Shown piece by piece: positions 38,601-46,623 of a stretch of 64,000 bases of DNA (the stretch's first letter is position 1; each line of letters opens with the position of its first letter). Source of the DNA: Actinophytocola glycyrrhizae. GTDB lineage: Bacteria; Actinomycetota; Actinomycetes; Mycobacteriales; Pseudonocardiaceae. The notes under the pieces are model-generated. The model saw nothing but the letters and a program-made list of their open reading frames with translations, was not told the origin of the DNA and made no database searches. Where the stretch lies: contig NZ_JBHSIS010000006.1 of NCBI RefSeq assembly GCF_042653545.1, positions 744,001 to 808,000 on the forward strand. The letters are read 5' to 3'. Both the position numbers and the translations under genes were made by a program.

Positions 38601-39746
38601 TCAGTGGGGCAGGAGGCCGCCGACGACCTCGCGGGTCACGGCCGAGTCCTCCGCCGAGTTCAGCACCTTGGCCGCGAGATCGGCGTTCTGCTTGAACTCC
38701 CGCACCTGCTCGACAGTCAGCCCAGCGAGTGTGTCACGCATGGCCTGCGCGGACGTGTCGGCAACGACCACACCGAGACTGTGCTCGTTGATCAGCCGGT
38801 CGGTCTCCACCGCAGGACCGAAAACGACACCGAGCCGGGCCTGGACGAAGTCGAAGATCTTATTGGGCAACATCAGCCGGTGGTTTGCTGTGAGCGGCGG
38901 GAGGCTGTAGATGCCGAGGTCGTATGCGTTCAGCGTCTCCACCAGTTCGGTCGTGGGGACCGGTGGGTGCAGCGTGATGCGCTGATCGCCACCGATCAGC
39001 GCGCGCAGACTGCCGAGGTACTTGCCGCCGTCGCGCGCCGGCACGAGGTAGAGATCCAGGGTGAACCGGTCGTCGAGCCCGCGGACAGCCTCGATCAGCG
39101 CCTCGATGTTGCGGCCGGGGACGGCACCACCGCTGTGCACGAGCCGGATGCGGTCGTCGGGCACCTCGCTCGGCGACAGCTCGCGGAAGGCGCTGGCGTT
39201 GCGCACGGTGTGCGTCTGCACGCCGAACCGTTCGAGGTAGAGCTTGCCGATGGAGTCGTTGACCACGGTCACCGCAGCCATCTTGGGTAGGTACTTCTCA
39301 CACTGCTGGGTCATGAACGGCTTGACGAGCAAACGCCACGACCGGACATGAGCACGCTCCTCCGGCGCCCACTCGTGCATGTCCGCCACGACCGGTGCGC
39401 CCTTAGCGACCCGTAGTGCGAATGCCATCGCCCGTGCCTCGTTGGCCACCACCAGGTCGAACTCCCGGTCACCGACCGCCTCGAGCCCGGCGCGCAAGGC
39501 CGGAGCGGCGAACTCGGCCTTGTCGAACCGCCGCGCGGCGAGCAACGCCACACCCGCCGGGGTTTGAGGCAGGGACGCCAGGCCGCCGTCGATCGCCAGG
39601 TGCTCGGTCGCGGCCGATGGCTTCTCGCCGTAGCCGACCGTCGTTACGTCTGCTAGCTCGGCGAGCACGTCCAGCTGGCGCAGGACACGCGAGTCCTGAC
39701 TGATGTCGGAGAAAGAGACGCAGAGGATTCGTGCACGACCAGGCAT
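38601..39746 (-). CDS. Glycosyltransferase, GT4/GT1-like (GT-B fold)
   Basis: A 381-residue GT-B protein. N-terminal domain: ILCVSFSDISQDSRVLRQL; VNDSIGKLYLERFG marks the linker region; the C-terminal donor domain has RLVHSGGAVPGRNIEALIEAV, LNAYDLGIYSLPP and LPNKIFDFVQA (the E/D-rich site is weak). Donor and acceptor are unknown. The ATG at 39746 is chosen because it begins the first beta strand. The gene is followed by the flippase 33 bases later and diverges from the aminotransferase gene. Confidence 0.82.
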   Translation of the reverse strand: MPGRARILCVSFSDISQDSRVLRQLDVLAELADVTTVGYGEKPSAATEHLAIDGGLASLPQTPAGVALLAARRFDKAEFAAPALRAGLEAVGDREFDLVVANEARAMAFALRVAKGAPVVADMHEWAPEERAHVRSWRLLVKPFMTQQCEKYLPKMAAVTVVNDSIGKLYLERFGVQTHTVRNASAFRELSPSEVPDDRIRLVHSGGAVPGRNIEALIEAVRGLDDRFTLDLYLVPARDGGKYLGSLRALIGGDQRITLHPPVPTTELVETLNAYDLGIYSLPPLTANHRLMLPNKIFDFVQARLGVVFGPAVETDRLINEHSLGVVVADTSAQAMRDTLAGLTVEQVREFKQNADLAAKVLNSAEDSAVTREVVGGLLPH

Positions 39747-39842
39747 GAAGCCGGAGTTTATCCACGACGTGACCGATCGCAGGCGGCAGCGTGCCTGTGC
39801 CAGACCGAAACACCCTGGCGACAGTGCGAATCCGCCGCCAAA

Positions 39843-39848
39843 TACAGT
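39843..39848 (+). promoter_or_regulatory. -10 element upstream of the aminotransferase operon
   Basis: TACAGT 38 bases before the GTG at 39887. The 140-base divergent gap must also serve the glycosyltransferase gene on the other strand. Confidence 0.35.
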
Positions 39849-39886
39849 GGCTCCGACGTGTCCCCGGACCGACAAACGGGAGAGCT

Positions 39887-40978
39887 GTGAGCAAGGAGTT
39901 CATACCGGCCGCCAAGCCGATCATCGGCGACGAGGAGCGGGCGGCCGTCGACGCGGTGCTCCGGTCCGGCATGCTCGCGCAGGGCGCCGAGGTCGCCGCG
40001 TTCGAGCAAGAGTTCAGCACGGTGCTCCTGGACGGCCGCGCGGCGGTCGCGGTCAACTCCGGCACCGCGGGCCTGCACCTCGGCCTCCTCGCCGCGGGCG
40101 TCGGGCCGGGAGACGAGGTCATCGTGCCGTCGTTCACCTTCGCCGCCACAGCGAACTCGGTCGCGCTGACCGGCGCCACCCCTGTGTTCGCCGACATCGA
40201 ACTCGAGCACTACTGCCTCGATCCGGCGAGTGTGGCGAGCAAGGTGACCGAGCGCACCAAGGGCATCATGCCGGTGCACCTGTACGGCCACCCCGCGGAC
40301 ATGTCCGCACTGCGGGCCATCGCCGACGAGCACGGTCTCGCGCTGTACGAGGACGCCGCGCAGGCACACGGCGCGAGCCTGCACGGCCGGAAGGTCGGCA
40401 CGTTCGGCGCGTTCGCGATGTTCAGCCTGTACCCGACGAAGAACATGACCTCCGGTGAGGGCGGCATGGTGTCGACCGACGACGCCGGACGCGAGCGCAC
40501 CCTGCGCCTGCTGCGCAACCAGGGCATGCTCAAGCAGTACGAGAACGAGATCGTCGGCTTCAACGCGAGGATGACCAACCTGCATGCCGCGATCGGCCGG
40601 GTGCAGCTCACCAAGGTGGGCGGCTGGACCGAGGCGCGGCAGGCCAACGCGCGGTACTTCGACCAGCACCTGACCGGCGTCGGCGTGCCCGAGGTCGCCG
40701 ACGGCGCCGTGCACGTCTACCACCAGTACACGGTCACCGTGGCCGAGGACCGGGACGGCTTCGTAGCGGCGTTGAAGGAGGAGCACCACATCGGCTCCGG
40801 TGTCTACTACCCGATCCCGAACCACCGGCTGGAGCCGTTCCGGCGCGCCGAGGACCTGCCGAACACGGAGCAGGCCGCGAGGACCGTCGTCTCCCTTCCG
40901 GTGCACCCGTCGCTCGACGACGAGGACCGCGACCGGATCGTGCACGCGGTGAACACCCTGGCGAAGGCAGGTGCCTGA
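39887..40978 (+). CDS. WbpE-like DegT/DnrJ/EryC1 aminotransferase
   Basis: A 363-residue PLP enzyme with Lys185 in LYPTKNMTSGEGG, VNSGTAGLHLGLLA and LYEDAAQAHGA. It would transfer the amino group to C3 of the 3-keto uronic acid made by the WbpB-like oxidoreductase encoded 1 base downstream. GTG start with GGGAG seven bases upstream. It shares only overall fold with PseC in this window, consistent with a different substrate. Confidence 0.88.
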   Translation: MSKEFIPAAKPIIGDEERAAVDAVLRSGMLAQGAEVAAFEQEFSTVLLDGRAAVAVNSGTAGLHLGLLAAGVGPGDEVIVPSFTFAATANSVALTGATPVFADIELEHYCLDPASVASKVTERTKGIMPVHLYGHPADMSALRAIADEHGLALYEDAAQAHGASLHGRKVGTFGAFAMFSLYPTKNMTSGEGGMVSTDDAGRERTLRLLRNQGMLKQYENEIVGFNARMTNLHAAIGRVQLTKVGGWTEARQANARYFDQHLTGVGVPEVADGAVHVYHQYTVTVAEDRDGFVAALKEEHHIGSGVYYPIPNHRLEPFRRAEDLPNTEQAARTVVSLPVHPSLDDEDRDRIVHAVNTLAKAGA

Positions 40979-40979
40979 C

Positions 40980-41957
40980 ATGTCCGATCTCCGTGTGGGC
41001 CTCATCGGCCTCGGCATGATGGGCCGCCACCACGCGCGGGTCGTGCGCGAGGTGGAAGGCCTGCAGCTGGTCGCGGTCGCGGACGCCACCGGCGATCCGC
41101 ACGGCGTCGCCGGCGGCCTGCCGGTGCTCCGCGACGTGCACGAGCTGATCGCGGCGGGCATCGACATGGCGGTGTGCGCCGTGCCGACCGGCATGCACGA
41201 GGAGGTCGGCCTCGCGCTGGCCGAGGCCGGGGTGCACACGCTGATCGAGAAGCCGGTCGCGCACACTGTCGAGGCGGGCGAGCGGCTGGTGAAGGCGTTC
41301 GCGGAGCGCGGTGTGGTCGGCGCGGTCGGGCACATCGAGCGGTACAACCCCGCGCTGCAGTCGCTGCGCGCCAGGATGGCGAACGGCGACCTCGGCGACA
41401 TCTACCAGATCGCCACCCGCCGCCAGGGCCCGTTCCCGGCGCGGATCGCGGACGTCGGCGTGGTCAAGGACCTCGCGACCCACGACATCGACCTCACCGC
41501 GTGGCTCGCGCAGTCGGCGTACCTGACCGTGTCCGCGCAGGTCGCGCTGCGGTCCGGCAGGCCGCACGAGGACCTCGTGGCGGCCACCGGCAGGCTCGCC
41601 AACGGCACCGTCACCAACCACCTGGTGAACTGGCTGTCGCCGATGAAGGAGCGGGTCACCGTGGTGACCGGGGAGAAGGGCGCGTTCGTCGCGGACACGC
41701 TGACCGCCGACCTCACCTTCTACGCCAACGGCGTGGTCACCACCGAATGGGACTCGGTGGCCAACTTCCGTGGTGTGGCGGAGGGCGACGTGACCCGGTA
41801 CGCGATCCAGAAGCGTGAGCCGCTGCGGGTCGAGCACGAGAAGTTCCGCGACGCGGTCCTTGGCCGCGGCTCGGACATCGTGACCATGCAGGAGGGCCAG
41901 AACACGCTGCGCACGGCGGAGCAGTTGCTGAGCAGCTCCTCGGTGGCACCGGCATGA
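40980..41957 (+). CDS. WbpB-like Gfo/Idh/MocA oxidoreductase
   Basis: A 325-residue NAD-dependent sugar oxidoreductase: VGLIGLGMMGRHHARV for cofactor binding, IEKPVAHT (EKP motif with catalytic Lys), and GHIERYNPA and KDLATHDIDL in the substrate domain. WbpB oxidises C3 of UDP-GlcNAcA to the 3-keto form that the partner aminotransferase uses. It starts 1 base after the aminotransferase gene and overlaps the next glycosyltransferase gene by 4 bases, so the three are co-translated. Confidence 0.88.
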   Translation: MSDLRVGLIGLGMMGRHHARVVREVEGLQLVAVADATGDPHGVAGGLPVLRDVHELIAAGIDMAVCAVPTGMHEEVGLALAEAGVHTLIEKPVAHTVEAGERLVKAFAERGVVGAVGHIERYNPALQSLRARMANGDLGDIYQIATRRQGPFPARIADVGVVKDLATHDIDLTAWLAQSAYLTVSAQVALRSGRPHEDLVAATGRLANGTVTNHLVNWLSPMKERVTVVTGEKGAFVADTLTADLTFYANGVVTTEWDSVANFRGVAEGDVTRYAIQKREPLRVEHEKFRDAVLGRGSDIVTMQEGQNTLRTAEQLLSSSSVAPA

Positions 41958-43090
41958 AGGTCGTCATCGTGACCCGGCTGTTCGCGCCGGAGGTGGCCGC
42001 GGCCGCCTTCCGGCTCAAGGCCCTGGCCGACGGCCTGGCCGCGGCCGGTCACCAGGTCACAGTGCTGACGACGAAGCCACCAGCGAACGCGGGCAGCCAG
42101 GAGTTCCCGGACTACCGGGTCCTGCGCTGGCCGGTGCTGCGGGACGCGGGCGGCAACGTGCGCGGGTACGTGCAGTACGCGAGCTTCGACTTCCCGATGG
42201 TGCCCCGGCTCCTCGCGCGGTCGGCGGACGTGGTGGTCTCCGAGCCGCCGCCGACGACCGGTGCGCTCGCGGCACTGGCCTGCCTGGTGCGCCGCAGGCC
42301 GCTCTACTACTACGCGGCGGACATCTGGTCCGACGCGGTCGCCGCGATCGACGCGCCCGGGTTCGTCACCAAGGTGATGCGTGCGTTCGAGCGGTTCGCG
42401 CTGCGCCGCGCCCGCGGGGTGATCGCGGTGTCGGACGGCGTCGCCGAGCGGGCCAGGGCACTCGGCGCACGCAACGTCGAGGTGGTCGCGAACGGTGTGG
42501 ACACGAACCAGTTCCACCCCGTCGACGCGCCGGACACGGACGGGCAGCCGTACTTCGTCTACACCGGGACGATGTCGGAGTGGCAGGGCTGCGACGTGTT
42601 CGTCCGCGCCATGCCGATCGTGCGGGAGAAGCACCCGCGGGCCACGCTGCGGTTCTTCGGCCAGGGCTCGGCGGAACCCGCGCTGCGGGCGCTGGCCGCC
42701 GAGGTCGCGCCGGACATGGTGGAGTTCGGCGGCGTCGTGCCACCCGCGCAGGCGGCACGCTGGATCTCCGGCGCGACCGGTGCGCTGGTGAGCATCGTGC
42801 CCGGCAAGGGCTACGACTTCGCCAAGCCGACCAAGATCTACGCGGCGGCCGCGTGCGGCACCCCGGTGCTGTTCGCCGGGGTCGGTGCGAGCGCCGAGCT
42901 GGTCGAGGAGAACGCACTGGGCTCGGTCTCCGGATACGGCCCGGAAGACGTGGCGGCGAAGATGATCGCCATGCTCGACGGCGATCGTCCCGACGGCGAG
43001 CACCTCGTGAGCTGGGTCCGCGACAACGCGTCGCTCGCGACCACCGGCAGGCTGGCGGCAGCCTGGATCGCCGGGGACCTCAGGCGCTGA
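41954..43090 (+). CDS. GT4-family glycosyltransferase (WbuB/WcfF-like)
   Basis: A 378-residue GT-B retaining transferase. N-terminal: VVIVTRLFAPEVAAAAFRL; YYAADIWSDAV is typical of enzymes using N-acetylated uronic or amino sugars; the donor site includes VYTGTMSEWQGCDV and PTKIYAAAACGTPVLFAG. It probably transfers the diacetamido-uronate made by this operon or the neighbouring sugar (inference from context). Its stop overlaps the 3' end of the convergent 2-epimerase gene by 11 bases. Confidence 0.87.
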   Translation: MKVVIVTRLFAPEVAAAAFRLKALADGLAAAGHQVTVLTTKPPANAGSQEFPDYRVLRWPVLRDAGGNVRGYVQYASFDFPMVPRLLARSADVVVSEPPPTTGALAALACLVRRRPLYYYAADIWSDAVAAIDAPGFVTKVMRAFERFALRRARGVIAVSDGVAERARALGARNVEVVANGVDTNQFHPVDAPDTDGQPYFVYTGTMSEWQGCDVFVRAMPIVREKHPRATLRFFGQGSAEPALRALAAEVAPDMVEFGGVVPPAQAARWISGATGALVSIVPGKGYDFAKPTKIYAAAACGTPVLFAGVGASAELVEENALGSVSGYGPEDVAAKMIAMLDGDRPDGEHLVSWVRDNASLATTGRLAAAWIAGDLRR

Positions 43091-44135
43091 GCAACGCGTC
43101 GACCGCCGCTTGCGCGGCCGTCCCGGTGCCGTAGGGCGCCGCGTCGGTCGGCGGGGGCGGCGTGCGCTCCACGATCTCCGGGAGCGCCGCGAAGTCGGTG
43201 TTCACCAGGACGTTCCAGCCCAGCTCGACGGTCTCCACCCACTCGGTCTCCGGCCGGATCGTGGTGCACGGCACCCGCAGCAGGAACGCCTCCTTCTGCA
43301 GCCCGCCGGAGTCGGTGAGCACGCCGGCGCTGTGCTGGACGGCGTTCACCAGGTCCGGGTAGCCGACCGGCTCGGACAGCTCGACCGAGCCCTGGTCGAG
43401 GGTGATCCCGTGCTTCTCCGCGAGGTGGCGCAGGCGGGGGTGCGCGAGCAGCACCACGGGCTTGCCGACCTTGGCCATGCCGGCCACGATGGCCCGCAGC
43501 CGCTCCGGGTCGTCGGTGTTGTCGGGCCGGTGGATGGTGGCGACGTAGTACTCGCCGTCCTCGACCGGCACGGACAGCGACAGCGGCGCGGCCGCGACCT
43601 TGTCCCGCGTCTCGAACAGCACGTCGGTCATCACGTCACCGACCAGTACGCCGCGGGCGGCGAGGCCCTCGGTGGCGAGGTGGTCCATCGCGACCTGGGT
43701 CGGTGCGAGCAGCAGGTCGGCGGCGTGGTCGGTGAGGACCCGGTTGTGCTCCTCCGGCATCCGCCGGTTGAACGAGCGCAGGCCCGCCTCCAGGTGGGCG
43801 ACGCGCACGTGCAGCTTCACGGCGGCCAGCGCGGCGGCCACGGTCGAGTTCGTGTCGCCGTACACCAGCACCCAGTCCGGCGCGGTGTCCTCGATGATCT
43901 TCTCCAGCCCGGCGAGCATCGCGCCGGTCTGCTCGCCGTGCTTGCCGGAGCCGATGCCGAGGTTCACATCCGGCTCCGGGATACCGAGGTCGGAGAAGAA
44001 CGCCCCGCTCATGTTGTGGTCGTAGTGCTGGCCGGTGTGGGCGATCAGGTGCTCCGCCCGGCCGCGCATGGCACGCGCGATCGGCGCCAGCTTGACGAAC
44101 TGCGGACGGGCTCCGACGACACTCAGCACTCGCAC
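43080..44135 (-). CDS. Non-hydrolysing UDP-sugar 2-epimerase (WecB/WbpI-like)
   Basis: A 351-residue GT-B-fold epimerase: VGARPQFVKLAPIARAM at the N-terminus, HTGQHYDHNMSG, VYGDTNSTVAAALAA, HLEAGLRSFNRRMPEE, HRPDNTDD and TDSGGLQKEA. It converts the GlcNAc-type UDP-sugar to the ManNAc type; in the WbpI route it is the last step, giving UDP-2,3-diacetamido-2,3-dideoxy-mannuronate. An ordinary UDP-GlcNAc 2-epimerase cannot be excluded. The GTG at 44135 precedes the first strand. The gene converges on the GT4 gene. Confidence 0.88.
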   Translation of the reverse strand: MRVLSVVGARPQFVKLAPIARAMRGRAEHLIAHTGQHYDHNMSGAFFSDLGIPEPDVNLGIGSGKHGEQTGAMLAGLEKIIEDTAPDWVLVYGDTNSTVAAALAAVKLHVRVAHLEAGLRSFNRRMPEEHNRVLTDHAADLLLAPTQVAMDHLATEGLAARGVLVGDVMTDVLFETRDKVAAAPLSLSVPVEDGEYYVATIHRPDNTDDPERLRAIVAGMAKVGKPVVLLAHPRLRHLAEKHGITLDQGSVELSEPVGYPDLVNAVQHSAGVLTDSGGLQKEAFLLRVPCTTIRPETEWVETVELGWNVLVNTDFAALPEIVERTPPPPTDAAPYGTGTAAQAAVDALLSA

Positions 44136-44259
44136 AGCGCCGGAGTCTATCGACGGGCACTGTGCGTCGGCGCCGCACCCAGGCTGCAACGGCCAGGCGG
44201 CGTGCCGCAACGTAGGCTGCTCCGGGCAGCGAACGGGCAGAGAGGACAGCTGGCTCCCG

Positions 44260-46386
44260 ATGACGGCACCCGATATCGCCACCGAGAACCACCAGCGCCA
44301 AGCCGTGTCCGCCGGCCCGCGGCGCGACGAGTTCCAACCCGAGATCCAGGGGCTGAGGGCGGTCGCCGTGCTCCTGGTCGTGATCTACCACCTGTGGCCG
44401 AACCGGCTCAGCGGCGGCTTCATCGGGGTGGACGTGTTCTTCGTCATCTCCGGCTACCTGATCACCGCGCATCTGGTGCGAGAAGTGAGCGCCACCGGCC
44501 GGCTGTCCGCCGCGCGGTTCTGGAGCCGGCGCGTACGACGACTGCTGCCACTGGCCATGACGGTCTCGCTGATCTCCACGGCAGCGGTCTACCTCCTCGC
44601 GCCGTCGACGGTGTGGGACGTCACGGTGCGGCAGGTCGTCGCCAGCACCCTGTACGTGCAGAACTGGGTGCTGGCGGGTGACGCGATCGACTACTCGGCG
44701 AAGGACAACGACGCCACGATCGCGCAGCACTACTGGTCGCTTTCGATCGAGGAGCAGTTCTACTTCGTCTGGCCACTGCTCGTCGTGGCCATCGTGGCTG
44801 TGCTGGCCCTGGTGCGTGCCCGGCTCGGGCGCGCACCCGAGCTGAAGACGGTCCTGGTGTACACACTCGTGGCCGTCGGGATGGTCTCCTTCGGATGCTC
44901 GGTGGTCCTGACTGCGGGCAACCAGGCCACGGCGTATTTTGTGACGCCGACGCGGGTGTGGGAGTTCGTCTTCGGCGCGCTGATCTCCCTGCTGCCGCTG
45001 CGCGCGCTGCGCGGGCCGTGGGCAATGACAGCCGGGTGGACGGCCATGGCGGTCATCGTCGTCACCGGCTACCTGTTCAGCTCGGCCACGGCGTTTCCGG
45101 GCTGGATCGCGGTCCTGCCGGTCGCGGCGACCGCAGTCGCGCTGGTGACGTTGCGCGACCGGGAGCGGTACAGCGCGGGCTACTGGCTCACCCGGAGGCC
45201 CATGATCTTCCTGGGCGACATCTCGTACGGGCTGTACCTGTGGCACTGGCCGTTGATCGTCCTGGCCCCGTACGTGCTCGACGGACCAGTTCCGGCGACG
45301 GTCAAGCTCGGCCTACTGGCGCTGGGCATCGTGCTGTCGTGGGTCAGCAAGCTCGTCGTGGAAGACCCGCTGCGGCACTCCGCGCTGCTGCGGCCGACCA
45401 GGAACTCGTTGGGGTTCGCGGTGGCGGGCATGACGGCGGTCGCGGTGGCACTCCTGGTCGTGGTGCCGGCCCCGGGCGTGCAGGCCGGGCCCGCCGAGTA
45501 CGTCGCGGGCGACCCGTGTCACGGACCCGGCGTGCTGGATCCGGCGAACAACTGCGGCAGCCTCGCGGGTGGCGCTCCCGTGCCACCACCCGCGGTGGTG
45601 ATACGCGAGAACAAGCAGGACATCGCCTACCCCGGCTGCCAGGCCGACGCCGACACCGCCGACATTGTCAGCTGCATACTGGGCGACAAGAACGGCACGC
45701 GCACGATCGCCATCGTCGGCGACTCCCACGCCACGTCATGGTTCCCCGCGTTCGACCGTCTCGGCCGGGACAACAGCTGGCGAATCCTCACCTTCACCCG
45801 TTCCAGTTGCCCATTCACGCTCGCCGAGCGCAACGACCCGGAAGAGCGTGGCGAACTGGGCGCCGACCGGCGGGCCACCTGTGACTCACACGTCGACCGA
45901 GTGCTCGACAAGATCACGACCGACCCGGACATCGACACTGTGGTGAGCGCATCGTATTCGTCGGTGTTCACGTTCACCGCGCGTCCGGCGGCGAACCTGG
46001 CCAACCCCGCCGTCGACGGGTTCATCGAGGTGTGGTCGCGGTTGCATGCTGCGGGCAAGTCGGTGGTGGTGATGGCGGACGTACCGCTCACTGGCGGCAA
46101 GAACGTTCCGACCTGCCTGGCCGAGAAGACCGACCCGGCCGACTGCGCCGTGCCAAGGCGCGACGCTCTCCCCGCGACTCGGATGGCTCAGGCGTCAGCC
46201 GTGCAGGCGACCAACCTGCCCAACGTGACGCTGGTTGATCTGAGCGACCAGTTCTGCGATGCGCAGAACTGCTACGCCCAGCTCGGGTCCGTGATCGTGT
46301 ACCGCGACAAGAGCCACGTGTCGCGGACGTTCTCACTGGCCCTGGCTCCCTACATCGAGCGAGCGTTCCCTGCGCATCCCCGGTAG
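44260..46386 (+). CDS. OafA-type acyltransferase with SGNH domain (copy 1)
   Basis: A 708-residue membrane protein. Residues about 25-390 form the acyltransferase-3 domain with ten helices (EIQGLRAVAVLLVVIYHLWP, then GVDVFFVISGYL, then HYWSLSIEEQFYFVWPL); residues about 480-708 form an extracellular SGNH hydrolase-like domain with GDSHATSW (Ser489) and DKSH (Asp683, His686). The enzyme moves acetyl (or other acyl) groups across the membrane onto a polysaccharide. It is homologous to the protein encoded at 60767. It is followed by the DUF6541 gene on the same strand. Confidence 0.92.
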   Translation: MTAPDIATENHQRQAVSAGPRRDEFQPEIQGLRAVAVLLVVIYHLWPNRLSGGFIGVDVFFVISGYLITAHLVREVSATGRLSAARFWSRRVRRLLPLAMTVSLISTAAVYLLAPSTVWDVTVRQVVASTLYVQNWVLAGDAIDYSAKDNDATIAQHYWSLSIEEQFYFVWPLLVVAIVAVLALVRARLGRAPELKTVLVYTLVAVGMVSFGCSVVLTAGNQATAYFVTPTRVWEFVFGALISLLPLRALRGPWAMTAGWTAMAVIVVTGYLFSSATAFPGWIAVLPVAATAVALVTLRDRERYSAGYWLTRRPMIFLGDISYGLYLWHWPLIVLAPYVLDGPVPATVKLGLLALGIVLSWVSKLVVEDPLRHSALLRPTRNSLGFAVAGMTAVAVALLVVVPAPGVQAGPAEYVAGDPCHGPGVLDPANNCGSLAGGAPVPPPAVVIRENKQDIAYPGCQADADTADIVSCILGDKNGTRTIAIVGDSHATSWFPAFDRLGRDNSWRILTFTRSSCPFTLAERNDPEERGELGADRRATCDSHVDRVLDKITTDPDIDTVVSASYSSVFTFTARPAANLANPAVDGFIEVWSRLHAAGKSVVVMADVPLTGGKNVPTCLAEKTDPADCAVPRRDALPATRMAQASAVQATNLPNVTLVDLSDQFCDAQNCYAQLGSVIVYRDKSHVSRTFSLALAPYIERAFPAHPR

Positions 46387-46623
46387 ACAAGGCGGCACTC
46401 CGCCCACCGGCGGCCAGGCGCACAGGCGTCCGCATGAAGAGGCGTGTCGTTCGGGGGGTCAACGCGGTGACATGCCGCGATCGAGCGTCGATGCGGATCG
46501 CCCCGACCACCGGCATGCGACATCACTCGACACCTCGTCCGGGCTTGTCATGCCGATTGCTACTCTGCGCGCGGCTCCGGGCTGGAGTCCTGGTCCCGTG
46601 AGTGTGCGAAGGAGCAGACACAC

